Part shown: piece by piece, positions 33,601 through 39,737 of the stretch
Numbering within the stretch: the first letter of the stretch is position 1
Layout: each line of letters starts with the position of its first letter
NCBI GenBank assembly: GCA_030690365.1
Contig: JAUYGX010000036.1
Span: forward strand, 1 to 39,737
Length of the DNA: 39,737 nucleotides
Direction: 5' to 3'
Source of the DNA: Bacteroidales bacterium
GTDB lineage: Bacteria > Bacteroidota > Bacteroidia > Bacteroidales > F082
Notes under the pieces: generated by a model
What the model saw: only the letters and a program-made list of their open reading frames with translations
Told to the model about the DNA's origin: nothing
The model's database searches: none
Program-made: the position numbers and the translations under genes

Positions 33601-34116
33601 ATGAGAAAATTAAGTGTTTTATTAGCATTAACCCTTTCATTGTCGGTGTTTAGTTGTACCAACATGAACGGCAATCAGGAAAACAAGGTTAACGGTCTGG
33701 CTTCTGAATCAACAGTGGCTCCGGGCGGTGAAAATAACGGTGTGGCACCGGAATATTTAACCTACGACAGTTTTCGTGAAAAGGTATGGGATTTTGAAAA
33801 AAATCCCCAGGAATGGCATTATGAAGGTGACATCCCCTGTGTAATTGACTTCTATGCCGACTGGTGCAAACCCTGTAAAATGGTAGCTCCCATCATGGAC
33901 GAGCTGGCTGTAAAGTATGAAGGCAAAGTAAAAATCTACAAAATCAATGTGGATAAAGAGAAAAAGCTGGCCGGCGTTTTTGGTATAAATAGCATTCCGG
34001 CAGTTTTGTTTTCGCCCAAAGAAGGTCAACCCAGCATGCAGGCCGGTGCGCTTCCAAAGGCACAATACATCGAAATCATCGAGAAAAGTTTATTAAAAAA
34101 CGATCCCTCAAAATAA
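33601..34116 (+). CDS. Lipoprotein thioredoxin
   Basis: 171 residues. A lipoprotein signal ends in SVFSC, with lipid-modified Cys19. A low-complexity linker (20-50) leads to a thioredoxin domain (about 55-168) with active site YADWCKPCKM (Cys89, Cys92) and cis-Pro NSIPAVLF. The domain faces the periplasm or sits on the membrane and should reduce or isomerise disulfides there. It is followed after 27 bp by a soluble paralogue with the same core, so the pair likely arose by duplication. Confidence 0.9.
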   Translation: MRKLSVLLALTLSLSVFSCTNMNGNQENKVNGLASESTVAPGGENNGVAPEYLTYDSFREKVWDFEKNPQEWHYEGDIPCVIDFYADWCKPCKMVAPIMDELAVKYEGKVKIYKINVDKEKKLAGVFGINSIPAVLFSPKEGQPSMQAGALPKAQYIEIIEKSLLKNDPSK

Positions 34117-34143
34117 TCAATAAATCAGAAAATAATCACCACC

Positions 34144-34503
34144 ATGGAACATCTCACCAAACAATCCTTTCAGGATAAAGTATTTAACTACGAAAAAAAT
34201 AAAGATTGGGCTTTTGAAGGACAATTGCCATGCTTAATCGACTTTTATGCCGATTGGTGCCAGCCTTGTAAAATTGTAGCTCCAATACTGGAGGAATTGT
34301 CGAAAGAATACGAAGGAAAAATCAATATCTATAAGGTAAACACAGAAGAAGAAACTGAACTGGCCGCCGCTTTTGGCATCCGCAGTATTCCTTCATTGTT
34401 GTTTTGTCCCGGCGAAGGCCAGCCTCAGATGGCAATGGGTGCCCTTCCAAAAGAAACCCTTGTACAGGCCATCAATGATGTGCTGCTGAAGGCCAAAAAT
34501 TAA
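34144..34503 (+). CDS. trxA: Cytosolic thioredoxin
   Basis: 119 residues, no signal peptide. Active site YADWCQPCKI (Cys39, Cys42), cis-Pro RSIPSLLF, and the shared SFQDKVFNYEKNKDWAFEG start that parallels the lipoprotein copy (SFREKVWDFEKNPQEW). Both proteins carry the same extra N-terminal segment before the thioredoxin fold. It is the last gene of the unit, closed by a terminator. Confidence 0.9.
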   Translation: MEHLTKQSFQDKVFNYEKNKDWAFEGQLPCLIDFYADWCQPCKIVAPILEELSKEYEGKINIYKVNTEEETELAAAFGIRSIPSLLFCPGEGQPQMAMGALPKETLVQAINDVLLKAKN

Positions 34504-34524
34504 TCAACAACGTTTTGTGATTCA

Positions 34525-34555
34525 GGGCCGTTACTAAAATAGCGGCCTTTTTTTT
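34525..34555 (+). terminator. Intrinsic terminator of the thioredoxin pair
   Basis: GGCCGTTA pairs with TAGCGGCC (one mismatch-wobble) followed by eight T, 20 bp after the stop. Confidence 0.85.
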
Positions 34556-34598
34556 ATTTCATTTGGCAGGCACACAAACTTAAAACCGATCATTCCAC

Positions 34599-34606
34599 TA
34601 TTTTTG
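34599..34606 (+). promoter_or_regulatory. -7 box of the WbqC-family gene
   Basis: TATTTTTG fits TAnnTTTG, 18 bp before the ATG at 34624, giving a near-leaderless message. Confidence 0.45.
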
Positions 34607-34623
34607 CATGTTTATATGTCGAC

Positions 34624-35277
34624 ATGATGGATCCATTTCCTGAAACATTTCACGGTACACAGAAAATCATTTTGCCCACTTCGTACTGTGCACCCATTGA
34701 GTACTTTGCACTCATATCGCAACATTCCACAAATGAAATTTACATTGAACAAAAGGAAACCTATCCCAAACAAACCTGGCGTAACAGATGCACCATCCTC
34801 ACTTCGCAGGGGTTGCTAAACCTTTCACTTCCTGTTAAAAAACCGCAGGGAAACCGCACCATTACAGAGAAAGTTGAAATTATAAATGAGTCGATGTGGT
34901 ATTTAAAACATTGGCGTGCCATCACTTCGGCTTACAATGCATCCCCCTACTTTTTATATTATCAGGATGAGCTGGAAATGTTTTTCAATGGCAACCACAT
35001 AAACTTACTAAATTTCAACACCTTATTGACAAAACACTTTTTGAATCTCCTGAATATCAACACAAAACTACATCAAACCAAAGATTACTGTGTTTCAGAT
35101 CAAACAGTTGATTACCGGATGGCCGTGTCACCCAAGAAAGTACCCATTTTTCAGGATTTCCCTGTTTACACCCAAGTGTTCGCTCCCGCTAAGGCCTTTG
35201 AGCCAAACCTGAGTATTCTTGATTTACTGTTTAATCTGGGACCGGAAGCAGGCGATTATCTTAAAAAGGTAAAATAG
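34624..35277 (+). CDS. WbqC-family protein
   Basis: 217 residues of the WbqC-like family, found in glycan and polysaccharide gene clusters and of unknown reaction. Family-like blocks: ILPTSYCAPIEYFALI, IEQKETYPKQTWRNRC, LSLPVKKP, the WYLKHWRAITSAYNASPYF segment, and the C-terminal FAPAKAFEPNLSILDLLFNLG. It is convergent with the HD protein gene, only 15 bp away, with no terminator between them. Confidence 0.88.
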   Translation: MMDPFPETFHGTQKIILPTSYCAPIEYFALISQHSTNEIYIEQKETYPKQTWRNRCTILTSQGLLNLSLPVKKPQGNRTITEKVEIINESMWYLKHWRAITSAYNASPYFLYYQDELEMFFNGNHINLLNFNTLLTKHFLNLLNINTKLHQTKDYCVSDQTVDYRMAVSPKKVPIFQDFPVYTQVFAPAKAFEPNLSILDLLFNLGPEAGDYLKKVK

Positions 35278-35292
35278 TTCTATTTTAAATTT

Positions 35293-37359
35293 CTAATCAG
35301 GATAAGCGATGCGTGAATGGTGAATATTCAACAATTTCTTTTTCAACACCTTAATCACTTTGGTAATTTCCTTCATGGTGATGTTGGCATTCATAAACTG
35401 GTTATCGGCCATGAGTGAATGGATAATGTTGTCCACCAGGTCGTTAATTTTTTGTTCATCGGGCTGTGCCAGGCTGCGCGAAGCGGCTTCTACCGAGTCG
35501 GCCATCATCACCACAGCTGTTTCGCGCGAAAACGGAGCCGGGCCATGGTAGGTAAACTCCGATTGATCGACCTCCATACCAGGATTCAGTTTCTTTTCGA
35601 GCCGGTAAAAATACTCCACACGTCGGGTTCCATGGTGGGTGCGGATGAAATCGATGATTTTTTCGGGTAATCCGTTCTTACGGGCCATTTCGATGCCATC
35701 CAATACATGTCCGATGATGATGCGGGCACTTTCCTCGTAGCTTAGCTCATCGTGGGGATTATACCCTGATGATTGATTTTCAACAAAATACAAAGGATTG
35801 TTCATCTTTCCGATATCGTGATACAAGGCACCTGTCCGGGCCAGTTGAGTATCTCCACCAATTTCAAACAAAGCTTCGGAAGCCAGATTGGCCACCTGCA
35901 ATGAGTGCTGAAACGTCCCCGGGGCCTTGATACTCAGATCGCGCAACAACATATTGTTGGTATTCGATAACTCCAGCAGTGTGAGTTGAGTAATGAGTCC
36001 AAACATTTTTTCGTATAAGAAAATCAAGGGAAACGCCAGTAACAACAGGATTGAGCTGGCCGCAAAGTACGCCGTCATCCTGGTTGAGAAATTATTAAAC
36101 GTTCCTTCCTGGGCCAGCAACATGCCTGTGTAAACAACCATAAAGGCCACAAAAACCATGGTGACTCCCATAAACAAATCAGAACGTTTGCTTAACTTTT
36201 TCACAGCAAAAACACCAATCAGGCCGGCGATGCTTTGTGTATACAGAAACTCAAAACTGTTGGGAGCATAAAATCCCACCAGCATCAGAGTTATAATGTA
36301 TATCACAATGGCGATTCCACCATCCAGAAAAGCTGAGAGGACAATGGGCAGAATAGCAAATGGAATCATGTACGACCAATCGGGATAAAGCTGAAAAACA
36401 AGGTAGGCCGTGCCAATAAAAATAAGTTGTGTCAGCAAGACTAGCACAATGTATTTAAGTTCATCGTAAAACTGGCTTTTGTAAAATCGCATAAAAAGAT
36501 ACTGCACCAGAAACAACATAATGATCAGTAGGGTCATTCCCGACAAAACTAATTTCCACGAGTCGGATGTGGCCATGCCCTTTTCGTAATCATTTTTTAA
36601 AGAAATGAGTATCTGATACTTATCGGGAGTAACCAGTTCACCTGTCGAAATGATTAATTCATCTTTTTGTACCAACCCATAATTAAGTGATATTTCCTGA
36701 AGCAGCTCTTTTTGGCCAAGTTGGGTTTTCGATTCATCAAAAAACACATTCTGAAGCAACGACTGCGAAATCACATTTCGCAGGAGGGTGCTGTCAGGGC
36801 TATGAAATTTATTGATCCTGAATTTGGCATGTTCGATGGCCGACCTGATATCATACATCTGACCCAACGTCGTTACAGTTAGTTCATTTCTTTTAATCAG
36901 GCGGATGCGAAACGAGGGATCCTTTCCTTCAATCACCGGGTCGTAGCGGATAACCCCTTTATTTTCAATCGAATTGAAAAGCTCTACTAAAAATGATTCC
37001 AGTTTTAACGAATCAGCAGCGTGCCGGTTTACTGGTTTAGAACCATAAGCAAGACCAAAATTCAACAACAACTGCTGTATTCCGGTTTCTGTTACTTCAG
37101 GATTGAATCCAAAATAGGGCATAAAACCGGTCATTAATACCGACTTCTCATCATCGATTTGCTTTTGTGTTTTCTGAATCGGAAAATCAAAAGGAGCAAT
37201 CAAATCCTTGTGGTTCCATGGTTTGCCAACCTGAAACTCATATTTAAAAATACTCTCCTGCGGACTTATTAATGCCACAATGGCAGCAGCCATAATAAAC
37301 AGAACAATTTTAAAAATTTCGTAATAATTATGTTGTAGCTTTGATAAAATTGAGTTCAT
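35293..37359 (-). CDS. PgpH-like 7TM HD-domain phosphodiesterase (predicted c-di-AMP hydrolase)
   Basis: 688 residues. An N-terminal helix anchors a large extracytoplasmic 7TMR-HDED-type domain (about 40-265), followed by seven transmembrane helices (about 270-460) and a C-terminal HD domain with LYHDIGKMNN (His514, Asp515), preceded by FQHSLQVANLA and followed by IIGHVLDG and IRTHHGTRRVEYFY. This architecture is that of PgpH, which hydrolyses cyclic di-AMP in response to an outside signal. The start at 37359 gives a clean first helix. Confidence 0.92.
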   Translation of the reverse strand: MNSILSKLQHNYYEIFKIVLFIMAAAIVALISPQESIFKYEFQVGKPWNHKDLIAPFDFPIQKTQKQIDDEKSVLMTGFMPYFGFNPEVTETGIQQLLLNFGLAYGSKPVNRHAADSLKLESFLVELFNSIENKGVIRYDPVIEGKDPSFRIRLIKRNELTVTTLGQMYDIRSAIEHAKFRINKFHSPDSTLLRNVISQSLLQNVFFDESKTQLGQKELLQEISLNYGLVQKDELIISTGELVTPDKYQILISLKNDYEKGMATSDSWKLVLSGMTLLIIMLFLVQYLFMRFYKSQFYDELKYIVLVLLTQLIFIGTAYLVFQLYPDWSYMIPFAILPIVLSAFLDGGIAIVIYIITLMLVGFYAPNSFEFLYTQSIAGLIGVFAVKKLSKRSDLFMGVTMVFVAFMVVYTGMLLAQEGTFNNFSTRMTAYFAASSILLLLAFPLIFLYEKMFGLITQLTLLELSNTNNMLLRDLSIKAPGTFQHSLQVANLASEALFEIGGDTQLARTGALYHDIGKMNNPLYFVENQSSGYNPHDELSYEESARIIIGHVLDGIEMARKNGLPEKIIDFIRTHHGTRRVEYFYRLEKKLNPGMEVDQSEFTYHGPAPFSRETAVVMMADSVEAASRSLAQPDEQKINDLVDNIIHSLMADNQFMNANITMKEITKVIKVLKKKLLNIHHSRIAYPD

Positions 37360-37380
37360 TTGGAGTGCGTTTTACAAACA

Positions 37381-37388
37381 CAAAATTA
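37381..37388 (-). promoter_or_regulatory. -7 box of the HD phosphodiesterase gene
   Basis: TAATTTTG on the minus strand fits TAnnTTTG, 21 bp before the ATG at 37359. Confidence 0.45.
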
Positions 37389-37423
37389 ACTAAAAGGTTG
37401 AACCCGGGAAAACATTTTATTTT

Positions 37424-38215
37424 ATGGAAGTATTTGGGATTTGTAATCAGAGTTTTGCACCCGTGCGAAAACAACCAGGCGACACCAGTGAAATGGTTAA
37501 CCAATTGATTTACGGCGACTTACTTTATATTAAAGCGAAGGTAAACAGTTGGTTGCTCATCGAAACCGTTCACGATGCGTACGAAGGATGGGTGGATATA
37601 AAACAGGTAAAACAACTCACCAAAGATCAATTCCGGCAATTGGCCGACAGCCCAAAGGCCCTGGTTTCTTCTGTAGCAGCAGTAGCGGCATTAGTAGATT
37701 ATATGACTGGTACAATGCATCTTTCACTGGGTAGCACTTTATATCAGTTTCGCAATAACACCTTTAATAACATGGAAGGTGAGGCAACCTTTTCGGGAGA
37801 ACTTTTAACCCTTAATTCAAACCCCGACGGACAGAAAATTGCCCTGGACGCCAACCGTTACCTGAATGCGCCTTATTTATGGGGTGGCCGATCGGTTTGG
37901 GGCATTGATTGTTCAGGTCTTGTTCAAATGAGCTATTTATTAAATGGAATTGCCCTTCCAAGAGATGCTGCCGATCAATCGCAAAAGGGAGAAATTGTAC
38001 ATTTTATCCACGAAATTAAAGCGGGCGATCTGGCATTTTTCGACAATGAGGAAGGTAAAATAGTTCATGTCGGACTGATTATGCCAAACAAAAGTATCAT
38101 CCACGCCAGTGGGAAAGTACGCATCGATTCCATTGATCATCAGGGTATTTATCAACCTCAAACCCAACAGTATTCGCATAAGCTCCGGTTGATAAAACGC
38201 ATTATCCCTTCCTAA
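37424..38215 (+). CDS. NlpC/P60-family cell-wall peptidase with SH3 domain
   Basis: 263 residues. An N-terminal bacterial SH3 domain (about 1-62) is followed by a second SH3-like stretch and an NlpC/P60 domain (about 135-260). Nucleophile Cys163 in WGIDCSGLVQMSY, His215 in VHVGLIM and His227 in IIHASG form the catalytic set. Such enzymes cut peptide links in peptidoglycan stems (D-Glu-diamino acid). No signal peptide is evident, which fits the cytosolic murein-peptide recycling subgroup (YkfC/DPP VI-like). The gene is divergent from the HD phosphodiesterase. Confidence 0.88.
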   Translation: MEVFGICNQSFAPVRKQPGDTSEMVNQLIYGDLLYIKAKVNSWLLIETVHDAYEGWVDIKQVKQLTKDQFRQLADSPKALVSSVAAVAALVDYMTGTMHLSLGSTLYQFRNNTFNNMEGEATFSGELLTLNSNPDGQKIALDANRYLNAPYLWGGRSVWGIDCSGLVQMSYLLNGIALPRDAADQSQKGEIVHFIHEIKAGDLAFFDNEEGKIVHVGLIMPNKSIIHASGKVRIDSIDHQGIYQPQTQQYSHKLRLIKRIIPS

Positions 38216-38261
38216 TTTAGAAAGATTTACAAATAGTTACTATATCGCTTTAATATCACCA

Positions 38262-38280
38262 TTTGGCACGTTTTATGATG
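38262..38280 (+). promoter_or_regulatory. Weak sigma54-like promoter candidate
   Basis: TTTGGCACG gives a perfect -24 half (TGGCACG), but the -12 region is TATGAT and lacks the GC. It lies 36-54 bp upstream of the ATG at 38316. No TAnnTTTG box is seen there. Confidence 0.25.
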
Positions 38281-38315
38281 AATGAATTTTAAATTAATCA
38301 TTAAAAAACAGAAAA

Positions 38316-38663
38316 ATGGTACTACCAACACATCTTAAACATGTAGCAACAGCTACAGAACACGCACAAATATTAAAAGACCACGAAAATGTCATGATTT
38401 GCTGTGGCCGTATGGGTCCCATGTGTCTTCCGGTATATGATATTATGGGCGATTTACAGGACGAATACAAACATGTTGAATTTCGTGATATGATGTTCGA
38501 CAGTCCGGAAGCAGTCGTAATCCGCAACCATCCAGCCTGTCGTAGTTTTATGGGAATTCCTTTTACGGTTTATTATAAAAATGGAGAGTTGGTTGCTGCC
38601 ACCAGCAGTATCCAAAGTCGTGGTCAGGTGACGGCCATTTTAGACAGAGAATTTAAAGCCTAA
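38316..38663 (+). CDS. Thioredoxin-fold protein with displaced cysteines
   Basis: 115 residues. The cis-Pro loop MGIPFTVYYKNGELV and the overall length indicate a thioredoxin fold. The usual WCGPC position reads MICCGRMGPMCLPVY: the GP pair is kept, both CxxC cysteines are replaced by Met, and Cys29, Cys30 and Cys37 flank the site. An additional Cys75 lies in HPACRSF. Thioredoxin reductase follows 39 bp later, so it is probably that enzyme's partner or a redox sensor. Disulfide formation between Cys30 and Cys37 is inference. No ribosome binding site of note; ATG chosen as the only one giving the full fold. Confidence 0.75.
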   Translation: MVLPTHLKHVATATEHAQILKDHENVMICCGRMGPMCLPVYDIMGDLQDEYKHVEFRDMMFDSPEAVVIRNHPACRSFMGIPFTVYYKNGELVAATSSIQSRGQVTAILDREFKA

Positions 38664-38669
38664 TCAGAA

Positions 38670-38695
38670 TTTCCGCCCCCGATCGGGGGCGGAAA
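38670..38695. promoter_or_regulatory. 26-bp perfect palindrome before trxB
   Basis: TTTCCGCCCCC-GATC-GGGGGCGGAAA is fully self-complementary and GC-rich in an AT-rich gap. It begins 7 bp after the stop of the thioredoxin-fold gene and ends 7 bp before the trxB start. No T run follows on either strand, so it is not an ordinary intrinsic terminator. It could limit read-through, protect the upstream message, or be a small REP-like repeat. Confidence 0.6.
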
Positions 38696-38702
38696 AAAAA
38701 AC

Positions 38703-39635
38703 ATGATCATGGAAGAAAAAATTGTTAATACCATTATTATCGGTGGTGGTGCCGCCGGACTAACTGCGGGCATGTATCTGGCCCGGGCCAAATCCAGTGT
38801 GGTAATCCTGGATTCAGGAACCATTGGCGGACAACTTGTATTAACCCATGAAGTAGCCAACTATCCAGGCATTGTAAGCACTTCCGGATATCAGCTTGCT
38901 ACCACCATGCGCCAGCAGGCCAAGTCGTTTGGATGCGAAATCAAATCAAATATCACCTTGTCGGAACTGAACCTGGAGGGCGAATCGAAAACAGTGGTTG
39001 TAAACAACAACATCCTGTACAAAGCCAAGTCATTGATTATCGCTACGGGTGGTCGTTCGCGGATGCTGAACGTTCCGGGTGAAGCCCGACTAAAAGGCAA
39101 AGGAGTTTCGTACTGCGCTACCTGTGACGGTGATTTTTTTCAGGATAAGGAAATATTTGTGGTGGGAGGTGGCAATTCGTCGCTTGAAGAAGCTGTTTCG
39201 TTAACAAAATACGCCTCAAAGGTCACCATCATCCATCAATTCGATCATTTTCAGGCTTTTGAACATGCCATTGAGGAAGCCAAAAAAAATCCAAAAATCA
39301 ACATCATCCTCCAATCGAAGATTACCGAGTTTCTGGGCGATGAAAAGCTGGAAGCCATCCGCTATCAAAACCTGGAAACAGGAGAAGAATTTCACCAACC
39401 CATCGATGGCGTATTTATCTTTATTGGATATGAAGCCAATACAGATATGTTTCATGGCAGTTCATTAACGCTCAACCAAGGTAAAGAGGTTGTGGCCGAT
39501 GAACTGATGAAAACCAATTTGCCGGGAATATTCGTTGCCGGTGATAACCGTGCCAAGCGCTTTCGTCAAATTACCACCGCAGTAGCTGACGGAACCATTG
39601 CAGCACTTTCTACACTTGAATACTTGACACAATAA
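38703..39635 (+). CDS. trxB: Thioredoxin-disulfide reductase
   Basis: 310 residues. FAD-binding GGGAAGLTAGMYLARA near the start, active-site pair Cys138-Cys141 in GVSYCATCDGDFF, NADPH-binding VVGGGNSSLEEA, and the C-terminal FAD block GIFVAGDNRAKRFRQITTAVADG. It transfers electrons from NADPH through FAD to thioredoxins. Candidate partners in the window are the thioredoxin-fold protein just upstream and the thioredoxins at 33.6-34.5 kb. Starts at ATG 38703 (or 38709), straight after the palindrome. Confidence 0.93.
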   Translation: MIMEEKIVNTIIIGGGAAGLTAGMYLARAKSSVVILDSGTIGGQLVLTHEVANYPGIVSTSGYQLATTMRQQAKSFGCEIKSNITLSELNLEGESKTVVVNNNILYKAKSLIIATGGRSRMLNVPGEARLKGKGVSYCATCDGDFFQDKEIFVVGGGNSSLEEAVSLTKYASKVTIIHQFDHFQAFEHAIEEAKKNPKINIILQSKITEFLGDEKLEAIRYQNLETGEEFHQPIDGVFIFIGYEANTDMFHGSSLTLNQGKEVVADELMKTNLPGIFVAGDNRAKRFRQITTAVADGTIAALSTLEYLTQ

Positions 39636-39688
39636 GTTTGGTCCAAAAAGGTGAATCAGAATAACTGATTTTCTGCCACTTCCCCTCG

Positions 39689-39696
39689 TATGTTTG
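39689..39696 (+). promoter_or_regulatory. Possible promoter of a gene beyond the window
   Basis: TATGTTTG fits TAnnTTTG near the right end; no start codon with a supported gene follows before 39737. Confidence 0.35.
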
Positions 39697-39737
39697 CAAA
39701 ATTGAATAAGTAGTTAAAATAATTTATATTTAAGACA

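Noticed and set aside
38262-38280. A confident sigma54 promoter before the thioredoxin-fold gene
   Set aside because: The -24 half is good, but the -12 half lacks GC, so it is listed only as a weak candidate.
1-39737. CRISPR arrays, rRNA genes or complete insertion sequences
   Set aside because: No regularly spaced short repeats, rRNA sequence, or full transposase with terminal repeats was found.

Overview
The window looks like a Bacteroidota chromosome, probably a Marinilabiliales or Bacteroidales-type anaerobe or facultative anaerobe. Supporting signs are two secreted proteins with type IX secretion (T9SS) C-terminal sorting domains, a TonB-dependent receptor with a carboxypeptidase-like N-terminal domain, a C10 (streptopain-type) peptidase, DUF6266, a PgpH-type HD protein, and repeated promoter boxes of the Bacteroidota form TAnnTTTG instead of sigma70 boxes. 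The species cannot be named from this sequence.

Region 1 (1-8.5 kb) is AT-rich and accessory. After the tail of a response-regulator domain come small metabolic, membrane and surface genes. Two elements of about 153 bp (1235-1387 and 7821-7974) behave like integron attC sites. They are imperfect palindromes ending in GTTAGGG and GTTAAGC. The outer box of each is the reverse complement of the start of the DNA segment it closes. A third segment shows the same end-matching but has lost its attC. Two 178-bp direct repeats (383-560, 6004-6180) carrying a promoter-like box lie just upstream of the first and third segments. I read this as a decayed, integrase-less cassette array.

Region 2 (8.5-12.9 kb) is a mosaic: pyrimidine-rich non-coding DNA, a Fic AMPylase-type gene, a DUF6266 gene with a terminator, a 158-bp near-palindrome, a tyrosine recombinase cut off before its catalytic domain, tRNA-Ser(GCU) and a degenerate tRNA-Ser-like copy beside it. 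It resembles the scar of an integrated element.

Region 3 (13-30.4 kb) is core-like. It holds a one-chain aconitase/isopropylmalate-isomerase protein, a membrane metallophosphoesterase, the NAD(P)HX repair enzyme, a thioredoxin-glutaredoxin fusion in an operon with an orphan GroES, two membrane proteins including an isoprenylcysteine methyltransferase-like enzyme, citrate lyase as a CitD-CitE fusion plus CitF, a 1.5-kilo-residue multi-PAS hybrid histidine kinase, a phosphohexomutase and imidazolonepropionase. Aconitase and citrate lyase together suggest citrate or isocitrate turnover to acetate and oxaloacetate.

Region 4 (30.8-39.7 kb) holds the secreted C10 peptidase, a stand-alone IS1595-type zinc-ribbon protein, tandem thioredoxins (one a lipoprotein, one cytosolic), a WbqC protein, the PgpH-like HD protein, an NlpC/P60 peptidase, and a thioredoxin-fold protein with displaced cysteines next to thioredoxin reductase. 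Thiol-redox genes are unusually frequent in the second half of the window.
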